The notes under the pieces are model-generated. The model ran no database searches, was not told the origin of the DNA, and was given only the letters and a program-made list of their open reading frames with translations. A DNA stretch of 64,000 nucleotides. Origin: Gammaproteobacteria bacterium. GTDB lineage: Bacteria; Pseudomonadota; Gammaproteobacteria; Acidiferrobacterales; Sulfurifustaceae. The translations under genes were made by a program, and so were the position numbers. Numbering within the stretch: the stretch's first letter is position 1; each line of letters opens with the position of its first letter. Where the stretch lies: assembly GCA_016199745.1 (NCBI GenBank), contig JACQFZ010000056.1, positions 62,001-126,000 on the forward strand. Direction: 5' to 3'. Positions 20,098 to 30,560 of this stretch are shown here, in pieces.

Positions 20098-20529
20098 TTA
20101 GCGTTTACGCGGAAAAATATCGCCGTTGTTAAAAAAATAGGCGATTTCGGTGCGCGCCGTCTCGACGGCATCGGAACCGTGAACTGCATTCTCCTCGACG
20201 CTGGTGGCGAGATCGGCACGGATGGTTCCCGGGGCCGCCTTCTTCGGATCGGTCGCGCCCATGATTTCACGATGGCGGGTAACGGCGTTTTCGCCTTCCA
20301 ACACCTGCACCATGACCGGGCCGGATGTCATGAACTTCACCAGATCTTTGAAAAATGGGCGCTCTTTGTGCACCGAATAGAAACCTTCGGCCTGCTGTTG
20401 ATTGAGCTGCAGCATCTTGGCCGCCACCACGCGCAGACCAGCGCGCTCGAAGCGAGCGTAGACCTCGCCAATCAAATTACGCGCTACCGCGTCGGGCTTA
20501 ACAATAGAAAGAGTGCGTTCGACCGCCAT
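20098..20529 (-). CDS. ndk: Nucleoside diphosphate kinase
   Basis: 143 aa, standard length. Transfers the gamma phosphate between nucleoside triphosphates and diphosphates through a phosphohistidine. [17 protein letters not shown] start, [14 protein letters not shown], and the catalytic histidine in NAVHGSD. First gene of the ndk-rlmN-pilW-rodZ-hisS-yfgM-bamB-der run, with its own likely promoter upstream. Confidence 0.97.
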   Translation of the reverse strand: MAVERTLSIVKPDAVARNLIGEVYARFERAGLRVVAAKMLQLNQQQAEGFYSVHKERPFFKDLVKFMTSGPVMVQVLEGENAVTRHREIMGATDPKKAAPGTIRADLATSVEENAVHGSDAVETARTEIAYFFNNGDIFPRKR

Positions 20530-20607
20530 GAATACTCCAGTTCTTAATGAAGAATTTGGGACAAAATGTGGAAAGAATTACAAATTTCTTAGTAATTACC
20601 GGTACAT

Positions 20608-20636
20608 AGTGTAGCGTCTTGTTTATAGTCAAACAA
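20608..20636 (-). promoter_or_regulatory. Putative sigma-70 promoter for ndk
   Basis: Minus-strand TTGTTT (20631-20636), 17-base spacer and TACACT (20608-20613), about 78 bases upstream of the ndk start, in an AT-rich gap between the SUF run and ndk. Reasonable spacing; not otherwise proven. Confidence 0.4.
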
Positions 20637-20646
20637 TCGCGCCGCC

Positions 20647-20967
20647 CTATTCCCAACGTGTATCACGCACCTGAATGCGACCCGCCTCGATGCGAACTGG
20701 AAAGGTCACAATCGGCTCGTAGGCCGGTGGCGCCGTCACTGCTCCCGTTTTAATACAGAAACGCGCGCCGTGCCGTGGGCAAACGATCTCGGTTCCCTCG
20801 ATCGGCCCCCCGGTCAAGACGCCGCCATCGTGGGTACATACATCCTCGATGGCATAATACATACCAGCCAGATTGAAAACCGCCACCAATACACCGTCGA
20901 CATCGACCACCCGATGCGTACCGGGTACCAACTCTTCGACCTGCGTCACATCCACCCAGTCCGACAT
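20647..20967 (-). CDS. Rieske [2Fe-2S] ferredoxin-like protein
   Basis: 106 aa, similar to small nitrite-reductase-type Rieske proteins (NirD family). Cluster ligands VCTHDG and CPRHGARF (C-x-H and C-x2-H). Soluble, no signal peptide. Ends the SUF run, nine bases after sufT. In such loci it is thought to supply electrons or to be a client of cluster assembly; its partner is not identified here. Confidence 0.9.
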   Translation of the reverse strand: MSDWVDVTQVEELVPGTHRVVDVDGVLVAVFNLAGMYYAIEDVCTHDGGVLTGGPIEGTEIVCPRHGARFCIKTGAVTAPPAYEPIVTFPVRIEAGRIQVRDTRWE

Positions 20968-20976
20968 GTATAAGGG

Positions 20977-21327
20977 CTACAACATCCCAAGCTGCAACAG
21001 CGCCGCTTCGGACATGCGCTCACGCGACCAAGGCGGATCCCATACCAGCTCGACGGCGGCATCTTTGACGCCATTGACGGCTTTCACCGCATTCTCGACG
21101 ACACCGGGAAAGGTCTGCGCCACCGGACAACCGGGGGCGGTCAGCGTCATCTGCAAATGGACGTGTGCCTCGGCATCAATGCCGATGTTATAGATCAGCC
21201 CGAGGTCATAAATATTGACCGGGATCTCTGGGTCGTAAACGGTTTTGAGCGCGTCGATGATCCGCTCTTTTAGATCATCGGTCGGCTGAGTGACTGGGTC
21301 GAGCGCGCTTGTTTCATCAATTCCCAT
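20977..21327 (-). CDS. sufT: SufT-type Fe-S assembly factor (MIP18/DUF59 family)
   Basis: 116 aa with the DUF59 core TVYDPEIPVNIYDLGLIY and the cysteine-bearing LTAPGCPVAQ. SufT helps mature Fe-S proteins. The start at 21327 is picked for GAGGG six bases upstream; an ATG at 21339 that overlaps the sufU stop is the alternative (four more residues). C-terminal WDPPWSRERMSE is typical of the family. Confidence 0.92.
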   Translation of the reverse strand: MGIDETSALDPVTQPTDDLKERIIDALKTVYDPEIPVNIYDLGLIYNIGIDAEAHVHLQMTLTAPGCPVAQTFPGVVENAVKAVNGVKDAAVELVWDPPWSRERMSEAALLQLGML

Positions 21328-21335
21328 GGCGGCCC

Positions 21336-21779
21336 TCATTCCGTCGACACGGCGTCGACAGCATTGTCCAGCGCGGCGCGCAACGTGTGCCACGGCAAGG
21401 TCGCGCACTTTACCCGCGCCGGGTATTCGCGTACGCCTGCCAACACGCGCAGCTTACCGATTTCGGTCGGCTCACCATGCTGCGTTAATAAATCGAGCAT
21501 GTCGCGAAACAACGTCTCGGCCTGCTCCACTGTTTTGCCCTTAATGCTCTCGGTCATGAGCGACGCCGATGCCGTCGAAATCGCACAGCCCGTGCCTTCG
21601 AAACCGACGTCTTGAATCACCCCGTCCTGCACGCGTAGATCGAGCTGCAATTGATCGCCGCAAAGCGGGTTGTAACCCAACGCATGCCGATTCGTCCCTT
21701 GCGGCTTCTTTTTGAAGTTCCGCGGCCGACGGTTGTGGTCGAGGATGACCTCCTCATACAGGGCACGTAAATCTGTCAT
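21336..21779 (-). CDS. sufU: SUF-type Fe-S scaffold / sulfur-transfer protein SufU
   Basis: 147 aa of the IscU/SufU family. Cysteines in [15 protein letters not shown] and VKCATLPW; the insert and the GTGCAIS spacing point to the SufU subtype, which takes persulfide from SufS. No sufE is present, agreeing with this role. Overlaps the sufS stop by four bases (ATGA). Confidence 0.93.
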   Translation of the reverse strand: MTDLRALYEEVILDHNRRPRNFKKKPQGTNRHALGYNPLCGDQLQLDLRVQDGVIQDVGFEGTGCAISTASASLMTESIKGKTVEQAETLFRDMLDLLTQHGEPTEIGKLRVLAGVREYPARVKCATLPWHTLRAALDNAVDAVSTE

Positions 21780-23044
21780 GGACCAAACATCTCCTGCGCG
21801 CGGCGTATGCCTTTGACCAAGGCGTCGATATCCGCACGCGTGTTGTACATACCGAACGAAGCGCGCGCCGTCGCCGGCACACGGAAACGCTGCATCACCG
21901 GCATGGCACAGTGATGGCCGGCACGGATGGCGACGCCCTCGTTGTCGAGAATCGTGCCGATGTCATGTGGATGAATGCCATCGAGCGTGAAGCCGAGAAT
22001 ACCGGCCTTGTCGCGCGCCGTGCCGACGAACTTCAGGCCTTTAATATCGCGCACGGCATCGACCGCGTATGTCAGCAACTCGTGCTCGTGCGCGGCGATC
22101 GCGTCGAGTCCGATCGATGTCACATAGTCGATCGCCGCGCCGAGGGCGATACCGCCGGCGATGTGCGGCGTACCAGCCTCGAATTTATACGGCAGCTCGT
22201 TGTACTCGGACTTCTCGAACGTGACGTACTTGATCATGTCGCCGCCGCTTTGGTACGGCGGCATCGCCGTCAGATGGCGCTTCTTACCGTAGAGCACGCC
22301 GATGCCGGTCGGTCCGTACAGCTTGTGGGCCGAAAACGCGTAGAAATCGCAATCGAGTTGCTGCACATCGACCGTCATGTGCGATACCGCTTGCGCGCCG
22401 TCGACCAATACGAGCGCGCCGGCGTTATGCGCGCGCTCGATGATTTGCTTCACCGGATTGATCGTGCCCAAGGCATTGGAGCAATGGACCACGCCGACGA
22501 GACGTGTGCGCTCGCTCAGCAACTGCTCGAATGCCGACAGATCGAGCTCACCGGCGTCGCTGATCGGAATCACGCGCAACTTGGCGCCGGTCTGCTCACA
22601 TAGGATCTGCCACGGAACGATGTTCGAGTGATGCTCCATGCCGGTGATGAGAATCTCATCGCCCGCGCGCAGGTTCGTCCGCCCCCAACTGCTGGCGACG
22701 AGGTTGATCGCCTCGGTCGTGCCGCGCGTAAAAATAATTTCTTGGTCGGAATCGGCATTGATGAACGTGCGCACACGGCTACGCGCCGCCTCATAAGCAT
22801 CGGTCGCACGCTGACTAAGCGCGTGCACGCCGCGATGAACGTTCGAGTTGTCGCGACGATAGTAATCGGCAATCGCATCGATCACGGCGTTCGGCTTCTG
22901 CGTCGTGGCGGCGTTGTCGAGATAGATCAGCGGCTTGCCATGCACCTGCTGCTGCAACGCCGGAAATTCCGCGCGCACGCGTTCGACGTCAAAGCGATCA
23001 TGCGATCGCCGCGATGTTTGTACACTCTTCGTGGCCATGCTCAT
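21776..23044 (-). CDS. sufS: Cysteine desulfurase SufS
   Basis: 422 aa PLP enzyme, type II cysteine desulfurase. PLP lysine in [13 protein letters not shown], catalytic cysteine in [13 protein letters not shown]-terminal [12 protein letters not shown]. Converts cysteine to alanine and passes persulfide sulfur to SufU. ATG overlaps the sufD stop; alternative start two codons in. Confidence 0.96.
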   Translation of the reverse strand: MSMATKSVQTSRRSHDRFDVERVRAEFPALQQQVHGKPLIYLDNAATTQKPNAVIDAIADYYRRDNSNVHRGVHALSQRATDAYEAARSRVRTFINADSDQEIIFTRGTTEAINLVASSWGRTNLRAGDEILITGMEHHSNIVPWQILCEQTGAKLRVIPISDAGELDLSAFEQLLSERTRLVGVVHCSNALGTINPVKQIIERAHNAGALVLVDGAQAVSHMTVDVQQLDCDFYAFSAHKLYGPTGIGVLYGKKRHLTAMPPYQSGGDMIKYVTFEKSEYNELPYKFEAGTPHIAGGIALGAAIDYVTSIGLDAIAAHEHELLTYAVDAVRDIKGLKFVGTARDKAGILGFTLDGIHPHDIGTILDNEGVAIRAGHHCAMPVMQRFRVPATARASFGMYNTRADIDALVKGIRRAQEMFGP

Positions 23045-24365
23045 ATCAGCTCTATCTCCTTCAGTTGCCGTCCATGCAACAGCCGTGTCGTCAACGTCTG
23101 CTCCAATGCCTGGCGAATCGGTGCAAGCCGAAAACGGCGCAAGATATCTTCGGCGAACGCGAACGTCAGCAAATCACGCGCGGCCGCTTCGTCGAGCGCG
23201 CGCGAACGCAAATAAAACAGCTCGTCCGGATCGAGTTGACCGACGGTCGCTCCATGACCGCACTTCACGTCGTCGGCATAAATTTCAAACTCGGGCTTGG
23301 TATCCACTTCAGCGTCTTCCGACAGCAGCAGATTATTGTTCAGCTGCTGCGCATCGATGCGCTGCGCGTTCGGCTGCACGATCACCCGGCCGTTGAACAC
23401 CGCACGGCTGCGCCCTTCGAGCACGCCTTTGTAGTGCTCGCGGCTAACGCCGCGCGGCTGCGCATGATCGATCAGCGTGTGATTGTCGACATGCTGGCGG
23501 CCGGCGATGACGTACAAACCATCGAGCAAGCACTCGGCGCTGTCCGCTACTACCGTCCGCAGATCATTGCGCACCAGCAATCCGCCGATATCGACGGCGT
23601 GCGATACGAACCGGCTGGTGGAATCTTGGCGCACATAGACACCACCGACATGAAATCCTTGGGCGCTCTCTTGCTGCAACCGATAGTGCTCGAGCGTCGC
23701 GCCGCGTTCGACGACGGCTTCGGTGACGGCATTGGTGAAGTAACGCGCGCCGTCGATGCCGATGTAGTGCTCGATCACCGTCACCTGACTGCCGGCTTCG
23801 GCGACGATCAAGTTATGCGGCTGTGCCAACGCGTCGTTTGTGCCGACGTACACCAGATGAATCGGCTGCTCGACCACCGTTCCGGCCGGCACATGGATGC
23901 AGGCGCCGTCTACGAGAAACGCGGTATTAAGCGCCGCCAACGGATGTTTATCGATCGGCGCGACTTGGCCGAGGTAAGCGCTCAAGCGATCGGGCGATGT
24001 CGCCAGCGCCTCGGCCAACGAGCCGGCAAATCCGTTCTTACCGAAACTCGGCGGATTGGAAAGCGCGGCGTTGTAACGTCCGTTCACGAACACCAACTGA
24101 TGGGCCGTCTGCCCTGTCAGCAGCGATGCACTTAATTGTTCACGGGTTACCGTCGCCGCCAATGCCGGTTGGAATGCCTGGCGCACCACCGACGCTAAAT
24201 TCGTGTACTTCCAATCTTCGTGGCGCGTCGTCGGAAAACCAATGGCATCAAAGCTCGTGCGTGCACGGTCGCGCAACGCCTGCACCCACGCATGCGCCTG
24301 CCCCGGCAATGCCGCACCGGCCATGGCCTCGAGATAAACCCGCTTGGCGTCGATCGGCGAATCCA

Positions 24366-24366
<1 letters not shown>
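23041..24366 (-). CDS. sufD: Fe-S cluster assembly protein SufD
   Basis: 441 aa, right-handed beta-helix core partner of SufB in the SufBC2D scaffold. [11 protein letters not shown]-terminal motif, [15 protein letters not shown], and the C-terminal [16 protein letters not shown]. Start at 24366 overlaps the sufC stop by one base (TAATG); an upstream TTG gives nine extra residues and is unlikely. Confidence 0.95.
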
Positions 24367-25118
<752 letters not shown>

Positions 25119-25191
25119 CGTCACTCTCACTCCTAAATTAGGACTTGCCAGCCGTCCCTGGCGTCGCTGTATTGACTTCGTTAATCCCCGG

Positions 25192-25218
25192 CGCGAACAC
25201 ACGTTAAGTGTGTTCGCG
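25192..25218. other. Perfect 11-bp hairpin in the sufB-sufC gap
   Basis: CGCGAACACAC (25192-25202), loop GTTAA, GTGTGTTCGCG (25208-25218): a perfect 11-bp stem starting about 12 bases after the sufB stop. No T-run follows on the minus strand, so it is not a classic terminator. It may protect the 3' end of sufB mRNA or lower sufC expression; this is inference. Confidence 0.6.
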
Positions 25219-25229
25219 AGTACTCCGGC

Positions 25230-26678
25230 TCAGCCGACAGAGCCTTCGAGACTGACGCCCAACAACTTCTGCGCCTCGACGGCGAACTCCATCGGCAATT
25301 CTTTGAACACTTCTTTACAGAAACCGTTGACCACCATCGACACCGCGTCTTCGGTCGATAAGCCACGCTGACGCAGGAAGAACAACTGGTCTTCGCTGAT
25401 CTTCGAGGTCGTCGCCTCGTGCTCGACCTGCGCCGTCGGATTTTTCACTTCGATGTACGGAAACGTGTGCGCACCGCAACGGTCGCCCATGAGCAGCGAA
25501 TCGCACTGTGTGTAGTTACGCGCGTTACGCGCGCTCTTTAAAACTTTCACCAAGCCGCGATATGCGTTCTGGCCGCGACCGGCGGAGATGCCCTTCGAGA
25601 TGATCGTGCTGCGCGTGTTCTTGCCGATATGGATCATTTTGGTGCCGGTATCGGCCTGCTGGCGGTTGTTGGTCAGCGCCACCGAATAAAATTCACCGAT
25701 CGAGTTGTCGCCTTCCAGCACCACGCTCGGATACTTCCAGGTGATCGCCGAACCGGTCTCGACCTGAGTCCAGGAAATGCGTGCGCTGTCGCCACGGCAG
25801 ACGCCGCGCTTGGTGACGAAGTTATAAATTCCACCGCGTCCTTCTTCGTCGCCCGGGTACCAATTCTGCACGGTCGAATATTTGATGTGCGCACCTTTCA
25901 ATGCCACCAGCTCGACCACAGCCGCGTGCAGCTGATTCTCATCGCGCATCGGCGCCGTGCAACCTTCGAGGTAACTCACGTACGCGCCCTCTTCGGCGAC
26001 GATGAGCGTGCGCTCGAACTGGCCGGTCTTCGAGGCGTTGATGCGGAAATAGGTCGACAGCTCCATCGGACAACGCACACCCTTCGGAACGAAAACAAAC
26101 GAACCGTCGCTGAAGACCGCGGAGTTGAGCGCGGCGTAGAAATTGTCGGTATGCGGAACCACCGAGCCGAGATATTTCTGCACGAGTTCCGGATGGTTGT
26201 GCACCGCCTCCGAGAACGAGCAGAAGATGATGCCGACTTCGGCGAGCTTGTCTTTGAACGTAGTCGCGACCGAGACGCTGTCGAACACGGCATCGACCGC
26301 AACACCGGCGAGGATCGCGCGCTCTTGCAGCGGAATGCCAAGCTTCTCGTAGGTCTCGAGCAGCTTCGGATCGACCTCGTCCAAACTCTTCGGGCCGTCC
26401 TTCTTGGTCTTCGGCGCGGAGTAATAGATGATCGACTGAAAATCGATCGGCGGATAATGGACGTGCGCCCATTCCGGGGTCTTCATCGTCAGCCAATGAC
26501 GGTAGGCCTTGAGGCGCCACTCGAGCATGAACTCGGGTTCATTCTTCTTGGCTGAGATCGCACGGACGACGTCTTCGCTGAGACCCGGCGGCAACGAATC
26601 GGCGTCGAGGTCAGTGACGAAGCCGTGCTGATACTCGCGACGGATCAGATCTTCCACTTCTCGGTTCGGTGTAGCCAT
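25230..26678 (-). CDS. sufB: Fe-S cluster assembly protein SufB
   Basis: 482 aa, core scaffold of the SUF complex. [40 protein letters not shown] and the conserved cysteine segment AQCDSL-type ([19 protein letters not shown]). Near-complete family length. First structural gene after the Rrf2 regulator, four bases apart. Confidence 0.97.
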   Translation of the reverse strand: MATPNREVEDLIRREYQHGFVTDLDADSLPPGLSEDVVRAISAKKNEPEFMLEWRLKAYRHWLTMKTPEWAHVHYPPIDFQSIIYYSAPKTKKDGPKSLDEVDPKLLETYEKLGIPLQERAILAGVAVDAVFDSVSVATTFKDKLAEVGIIFCSFSEAVHNHPELVQKYLGSVVPHTDNFYAALNSAVFSDGSFVFVPKGVRCPMELSTYFRINASKTGQFERTLIVAEEGAYVSYLEGCTAPMRDENQLHAAVVELVALKGAHIKYSTVQNWYPGDEEGRGGIYNFVTKRGVCRGDSARISWTQVETGSAITWKYPSVVLEGDNSIGEFYSVALTNNRQQADTGTKMIHIGKNTRSTIISKGISAGRGQNAYRGLVKVLKSARNARNYTQCDSLLMGDRCGAHTFPYIEVKNPTAQVEHEATTSKISEDQLFFLRQRGLSTEDAVSMVVNGFCKEVFKELPMEFAVEAQKLLGVSLEGSVG

Positions 26679-26682
26679 GACG

Positions 26683-27150
26683 TTAACCGTTTGAAACTAC
26701 GTTGACGCGCCCGCCGGCGCGGCTGACCGGTAGACTGATAAAATTCCGCGGTGGCTCAGCCATCTCCGCCAAGGTGACACCGGCAAGCGCATGACGGACG
26801 GCGAGATTAATGCTCTGCCAATTAGTACGAATCGAACAGGACGACTCTTGCGAGCACAGCCCTTCGGAGGTACCGCACTCCGTCAGACCCACTCGGCCTT
26901 CGAGCGCATCGATAATTTCCACCACGCTGATCTCACGCGCCGGACGCGCCAAGGAATACCCCCCTTTCGCGCCCCGATGCGATACCACCAATCCTTCACG
27001 GGCTAAACGCTTCAATATCTTGCTCACCGTCGGCGCGGCGATCTGTATCTCAGTCGCGATCTCGCTGGCTGCGTGCAGCCGCGCTGATTCCCGCGCGAGG
27101 TAGGTCATTACCACCGTTCCATAGTCCGTTAATTTGCTCAGCCGCAGCAT
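26683..27150 (-). CDS. sufR: Rrf2-family regulator of the SUF operon
   Basis: 155 aa. Winged helix opening [19 protein letters not shown] and [12 protein letters not shown] wing, then three cysteines C92, C99 and C105 spaced like an Fe-S ligand set. Matches the proteobacterial SUF assembly regulator subgroup (not the cyanobacterial DeoR-type SufR). Cotranscribed with sufB. A type-1-like IscR/Rrf2 site lies in its upstream region, suggesting autoregulation or control by IscR. Confidence 0.88.
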   Translation of the reverse strand: MLRLSKLTDYGTVVMTYLARESARLHAASEIATEIQIAAPTVSKILKRLAREGLVVSHRGAKGGYSLARPAREISVVEIIDALEGRVGLTECGTSEGLCSQESSCSIRTNWQSINLAVRHALAGVTLAEMAEPPRNFISLPVSRAGGRVNVVSNG

Positions 27151-27175
27151 CGATCGAAGGGTCTCAAAGAATTCG

Positions 27176-27188
27176 GACTATTTTAGTA
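27176..27188 (-). promoter_or_regulatory. IscR type-1-like / Rrf2 site upstream of sufR
   Basis: Minus-strand TACTAAAATAGTC fits the core GACTRWWWYAGTC of IscR type-1 sites except for one base, about 26 bases before the sufR ATG, with TAAAAT as an overlapping -10-like hexamer. Placement over the -10 fits repression when holo-regulator is abundant. The match is seen; binding is inferred. Confidence 0.55.
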
Positions 27189-27239
27189 CTGTATGCAGGC
27201 AAAGACCAACTAAATTGCTAAATCTTTCAGCGATGGGAA

Positions 27240-27563
27240 CTAGATGCTGAAGCTCTCGCCGCAACCGCAGCGGGCTTTCTCATTGGGGTTATTGAAGCGG
27301 AAGCCTTCGCTCAACCCTTCGCGGGTGTAATCGATTTCCATGCCATCTAAAAACAAAAGATTCTTTGGATCGACGATGACTTTTACGCCGAAGCTCTCGA
27401 ACACCTGTTCATCCGGCTCAATGGAGTCGGCGTAGTCCACAATATAGGTCTTACCCGAGCAACCGACCGTCTTAATGCCCAGTCGCAACCCTTCGCCTTT
27501 GCCGCGACGCGCCAAAAAATCCCGGACGCGGGTTGCTGCTTTCTCAGTTAACGTAATAGCCAT
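27240..27563 (-). CDS. iscA: Fe-S cluster assembly protein IscA
   Basis: 107 aa, A-type carrier. The three ligand cysteines are C35 (TVGCSGK), C99 and C101 (RCGCGESF), the same numbers as in E. coli IscA. Delivers clusters to target enzymes. 24 bp after iscR, with no iscS, iscU, hscA, hscB or fdx between. Confidence 0.95.
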   Translation of the reverse strand: MAITLTEKAATRVRDFLARRGKGEGLRLGIKTVGCSGKTYIVDYADSIEPDEQVFESFGVKVIVDPKNLLFLDGMEIDYTREGLSEGFRFNNPNEKARCGCGESFSI

Positions 27564-27587
27564 TTCAATTTAAGCTCTTGCGATGTT

Positions 27588-28061
27588 TTATTGACGCGAT
27601 AGCGCCGTAATCGGTATACGCGTCTCGCGCGCTTCTTGGCGTGACGCCACCTCTTGGACATGCGGACGCGACACTAAATCCGCCAGGGTAATTCCCGTCA
27701 GAAAGTCATGGATTCGGAAACTCAGCTCTTCCCAAAGTTGATGAGTAAGACACGGTTCATCACCCTGACAATTGCGTTCTCCACCGCAGCGCGTTGCGTC
27801 GATATTCTCGTTAATGGCCACAATGATCTGCGCCACCGAGATCTGCGACGGCGGACTCGATAAGCTGTAACCCCCGCCAGGACCACGAACGCTATCCACC
27901 AAACCACTTCGACGCAGCTTGGCGAATAATTGCTCTAAGTAAGACAGGGAAATTCCTTGCCGTTGCGCGATATCGGCAAGCGTGACCGACCCTTTTTCGT
28001 AACGCAGTGCCAGGTCTAACATCGCCGTAACCGCGTAGCGTCCTTTCGTCGTCAACTTCAT
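27588..28061 (-). CDS. iscR: Fe-S sensing transcriptional regulator IscR
   Basis: 157 aa Rrf2 protein. [19 protein letters not shown] start, helix-turn-helix with [14 protein letters not shown], wing RGPGGGYSL, and ligands C92, C98, C104 and H107, identical in number to E. coli IscR. So a [2Fe-2S]-sensing regulator is expected. Downstream of cysE and upstream of iscA. Confidence 0.96.
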   Translation of the reverse strand: MKLTTKGRYAVTAMLDLALRYEKGSVTLADIAQRQGISLSYLEQLFAKLRRSGLVDSVRGPGGGYSLSSPPSQISVAQIIVAINENIDATRCGGERNCQGDEPCLTHQLWEELSFRIHDFLTGITLADLVSRPHVQEVASRQEARETRIPITALSRQ

Positions 28062-28093
28062 CGCTTCGTCCTAGCGTCTACCTGATACCCTTA

Positions 28094-28121
28094 ATTCTAC
28101 ATGCCTGATTAAATCCATCAA
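28094..28121 (-). promoter_or_regulatory. Putative promoter of iscR
   Basis: Minus-strand TTGATG (28116-28121), 16-base spacer, TAGAAT (28094-28099), within the 68-bp gap between cysE and iscR. It would start a transcript about 25-30 bases before iscR. No convincing IscR site was found here. Confidence 0.35.
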
Positions 28122-28129
28122 CTATTAGC

Positions 28130-28915
28130 TTAGCCGGTCCTATCGTCCCAGCCGGTTTTTCCGTCGGTCTCTGGATCTTCTAGACTGGACACTTCGATCT
28201 GCGGTAGGTCCAAATTTACTTTTATGCCTGATTTTTCAAGGGTTTCGGAAAGGATCTTCATCTTCTGATCGATCAGATGTAGGTGGTCGAGCAAGCAATC
28301 GATGGCATGCGCGACGGGGTCAGCGACATGGCGCGCTTGGCCATACGCCTCGAAACCCATTTTCTTAGCCATTGCCTCACGCTGCTGCGTCTGGGCGTCA
28401 GTCGTCGCGAGGATGACGCGGCCCGGTATGCCAATCACGGTGGCATCAGCGGGCACATCTTTTACGACCACTGAATTCGAACCAACCCGGGCATTATTAC
28501 CAATATGTATAGGTCCGAGGATTTTCGCGCCCGCCCCTACCACCACGTTGTTACCTAACGTCGGATGACGCTTTTCATTCCGCCAAGAGGTACCCCCCAA
28601 GGTTACGCCGTGGTACAGCGTGCAATCGTCGCCGATCTCAGCCGTCTCACCGATAACAACCCCCATACCATGATCGATAAACAAACCTCGCCCAATTTTG
28701 GCGGCGGGGTGAATTTCGACACCGGTCAGAAAACGAGTGAGCTGACCGAGGATTCGCGCCAACCAATGGAGGCGCCAGCCCCAAAGTCGATGGGCAACAC
28801 GATGCAACACCAATGCGTGGATACCCGGGTACGTCGTTAATACCTCGAGCACCGAACGAGCCGCTGGATCGCGCCGAAAAACGCTTTGTATATAGCTACG
28901 TAGATTAGAAAACAT
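28130..28915 (-). CDS. cysE: Serine O-acetyltransferase
   Basis: 261 aa. Makes O-acetylserine, the precursor of cysteine. N-terminal helices, then left-handed hexapeptide beta-helix: [26 protein letters not shown] with the active-site histidine region, and GGTSW. Twelve bases after trmJ. Its position next to iscR and the suf genes links cysteine supply with sulfur use. Confidence 0.95.
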   Translation of the reverse strand: MFSNLRSYIQSVFRRDPAARSVLEVLTTYPGIHALVLHRVAHRLWGWRLHWLARILGQLTRFLTGVEIHPAAKIGRGLFIDHGMGVVIGETAEIGDDCTLYHGVTLGGTSWRNEKRHPTLGNNVVVGAGAKILGPIHIGNNARVGSNSVVVKDVPADATVIGIPGRVILATTDAQTQQREAMAKKMGFEAYGQARHVADPVAHAIDCLLDHLHLIDQKMKILSETLEKSGIKVNLDLPQIEVSSLEDPETDGKTGWDDRTG

Positions 28916-28927
28916 AGGGTATTAGGC

Positions 28928-29674
28928 TCAATCCGTATTATTTATGTCAAGTTCTCGGCTCGACTGTTCCACTGCGGTTAAAATTCCACGGAGGATATTG
29001 ACCTCATTACGGTCCAGCTGCGCCCGATTAAACAGGCGCCGCAACCGCCGCATGAGCAGGCGTGGATTTTCCGGGTCAATAAATTTAATGCGGGTCAGAA
29101 CCTCTTCCATGTGGCGATAAAAAAGCTCGATATCTTCGATCCGTGCCGGTGGATCCGACGAAATAACGGGTGCTGTGTTTCCGCCAGTCGCCGTCCGATA
29201 CACTTCGTAGGCAATGATTTGCACGGCGCAGCCGAGATTAATCGACGGATAATCTGGGTTTGTCGGGATATGCACCAACGCGTGGCAGCGGTCGAGCTCA
29301 TCGTTTGTCAGCCCGGTCCGTTCTTGACCGAACATTACCGCCACCGGCCCACGTTGCGCCTCCGCCAGTAAACGAGTAGCGCAAGCTGCCGGATCCAGGA
29401 ATGGCCAGCTGATGCGCCGCGAACGGGCCGATGTGCCGACGACGAAATGACAATCGCCGATCGCCTCATCAAGCCGTGCACAAACCTGCGCGCGAGCCAA
29501 GATATCGTCCGCATCGGCAGCCCGTGCTGTCGCCTCTGGGCCTGGATAATTCTCCGGTGCAACCAGACACAACTGTTCCAACCCCATATTTTTCAGCGCA
29601 CGTGCGGCCGCGCCGACGTTACCGGGATGCGTCGGCCGAATGAGTACGGTGCGTATCGCTTTGAGTAATTCCAT
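28928..29674 (-). CDS. trmJ: tRNA (cytidine/uridine-2'-O-)-methyltransferase TrmJ
   Basis: 248 aa SPOUT-class enzyme methylating position 32 of tRNA. RPTHPGNVGAAARALKNMG N-terminal motif, MFGQERTGLTNDEL, and IPTNPDYPSINLG of the SAM knot. Start at 29674 (MELLKAIRTV); a longer frame exists upstream but family members begin here. Divergent from suhB across 79 bp. Confidence 0.95.
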   Translation of the reverse strand: MELLKAIRTVLIRPTHPGNVGAAARALKNMGLEQLCLVAPENYPGPEATARAADADDILARAQVCARLDEAIGDCHFVVGTSARSRRISWPFLDPAACATRLLAEAQRGPVAVMFGQERTGLTNDELDRCHALVHIPTNPDYPSINLGCAVQIIAYEVYRTATGGNTAPVISSDPPARIEDIELFYRHMEEVLTRIKFIDPENPRLLMRRLRRLFNRAQLDRNEVNILRGILTAVEQSSRELDINNTD

Positions 29675-29753
29675 TGAAAAATCATCGCTTTTAACGTGCC
29701 GACGCAGCTTATACAATCCCGCGCTTTCGCGCCTTTACAATTCGAGACGTCCT

Positions 29754-30560
29754 ATGCACCCGATGCTGAACACCGCGGTGAAAGCCGCACGCCGTGCCGG
29801 CAATATTATTATGCGGCACATTGATCGACTCGAACGCTTGTCGATCGAGAGTAAAGGACGTAACGACTTCGTGACCGACGTCGACCGCATGGCCGAGAAC
29901 GAAATTATCGACATTTTGCGGCGCGCCTATCCGAGCCATGCCTTCCTCGCCGAAGAAAGCGGCAGTCAAACCGGCGACGACTTTTGCTGGATCATTGACC
30001 CGCTCGACGGCACCACCAATTTCTTACATGGTTATCCGCAGTTCGCCGTCTCGATTGCGCTGCAATATAAAGGTAGGCTCGAGCAAGGTGTGATCTTCGA
30101 CCCCCATCGCAACGAATTGTTTACCACCAGCCGTGGTCAAGGCGCACAGATGAATGATCGGCGCATCCGCGTAAGCCACACCCACGACTTCCGCCAGGCG
30201 TTGCTCGGTACCGGCTTTCCGTTCAAGTCGGCGCAACACTTGGAGCTTTGGATCAAAGTATTTCGCAGCGTCGCCCCGGAAACTAGTGGCGTGCGCCGCG
30301 CCGGTGCGGCAGCACTGGATTTGGCGCATGTCGCTTGCGGGCGGTTCGATGGCTTTTGGGAATTCGGTCTGCGGCCGTGGGATATGGCGGCGGGGTGTCT
30401 CTTAATTGAAGAAGCCGGCGGGCTCGTCAGCGATCCGGCCGGTGGCCGCGATCACATGGCAACCGGGCTACTGATAGCCGGCAATCCGAAAATCCACCCG
30501 GAATTACTAAAGCAAATACGGCCGCATCTGCCAGCAGAGCCAATTAGCGCTTGGAATTAA
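29754..30560 (+). CDS. suhB: Inositol-1-monophosphatase family protein SuhB
   Basis: 268 aa. Metal-binding motifs EESG, DPLDGTTNFLHGYP and WDMAAGCLLIEEAGG. SuhB hydrolyses inositol phosphate and in E. coli also joins rRNA antitermination complexes. Start MHPMLNTAVKAAR at 29754. The stop overlaps by four bases the converging 30557-32239 gene. Confidence 0.95.
   Translation: MHPMLNTAVKAARRAGNIIMRHIDRLERLSIESKGRNDFVTDVDRMAENEIIDILRRAYPSHAFLAEESGSQTGDDFCWIIDPLDGTTNFLHGYPQFAVSIALQYKGRLEQGVIFDPHRNELFTTSRGQGAQMNDRRIRVSHTHDFRQALLGTGFPFKSAQHLELWIKVFRSVAPETSGVRRAGAAALDLAHVACGRFDGFWEFGLRPWDMAAGCLLIEEAGGLVSDPAGGRDHMATGLLIAGNPKIHPELLKQIRPHLPAEPISAWN

Noticed and set aside
29123-29141. Plus-strand coding inside trmJ
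   Set aside because: Frames there are antisense to a well-conserved tRNA methyltransferase.
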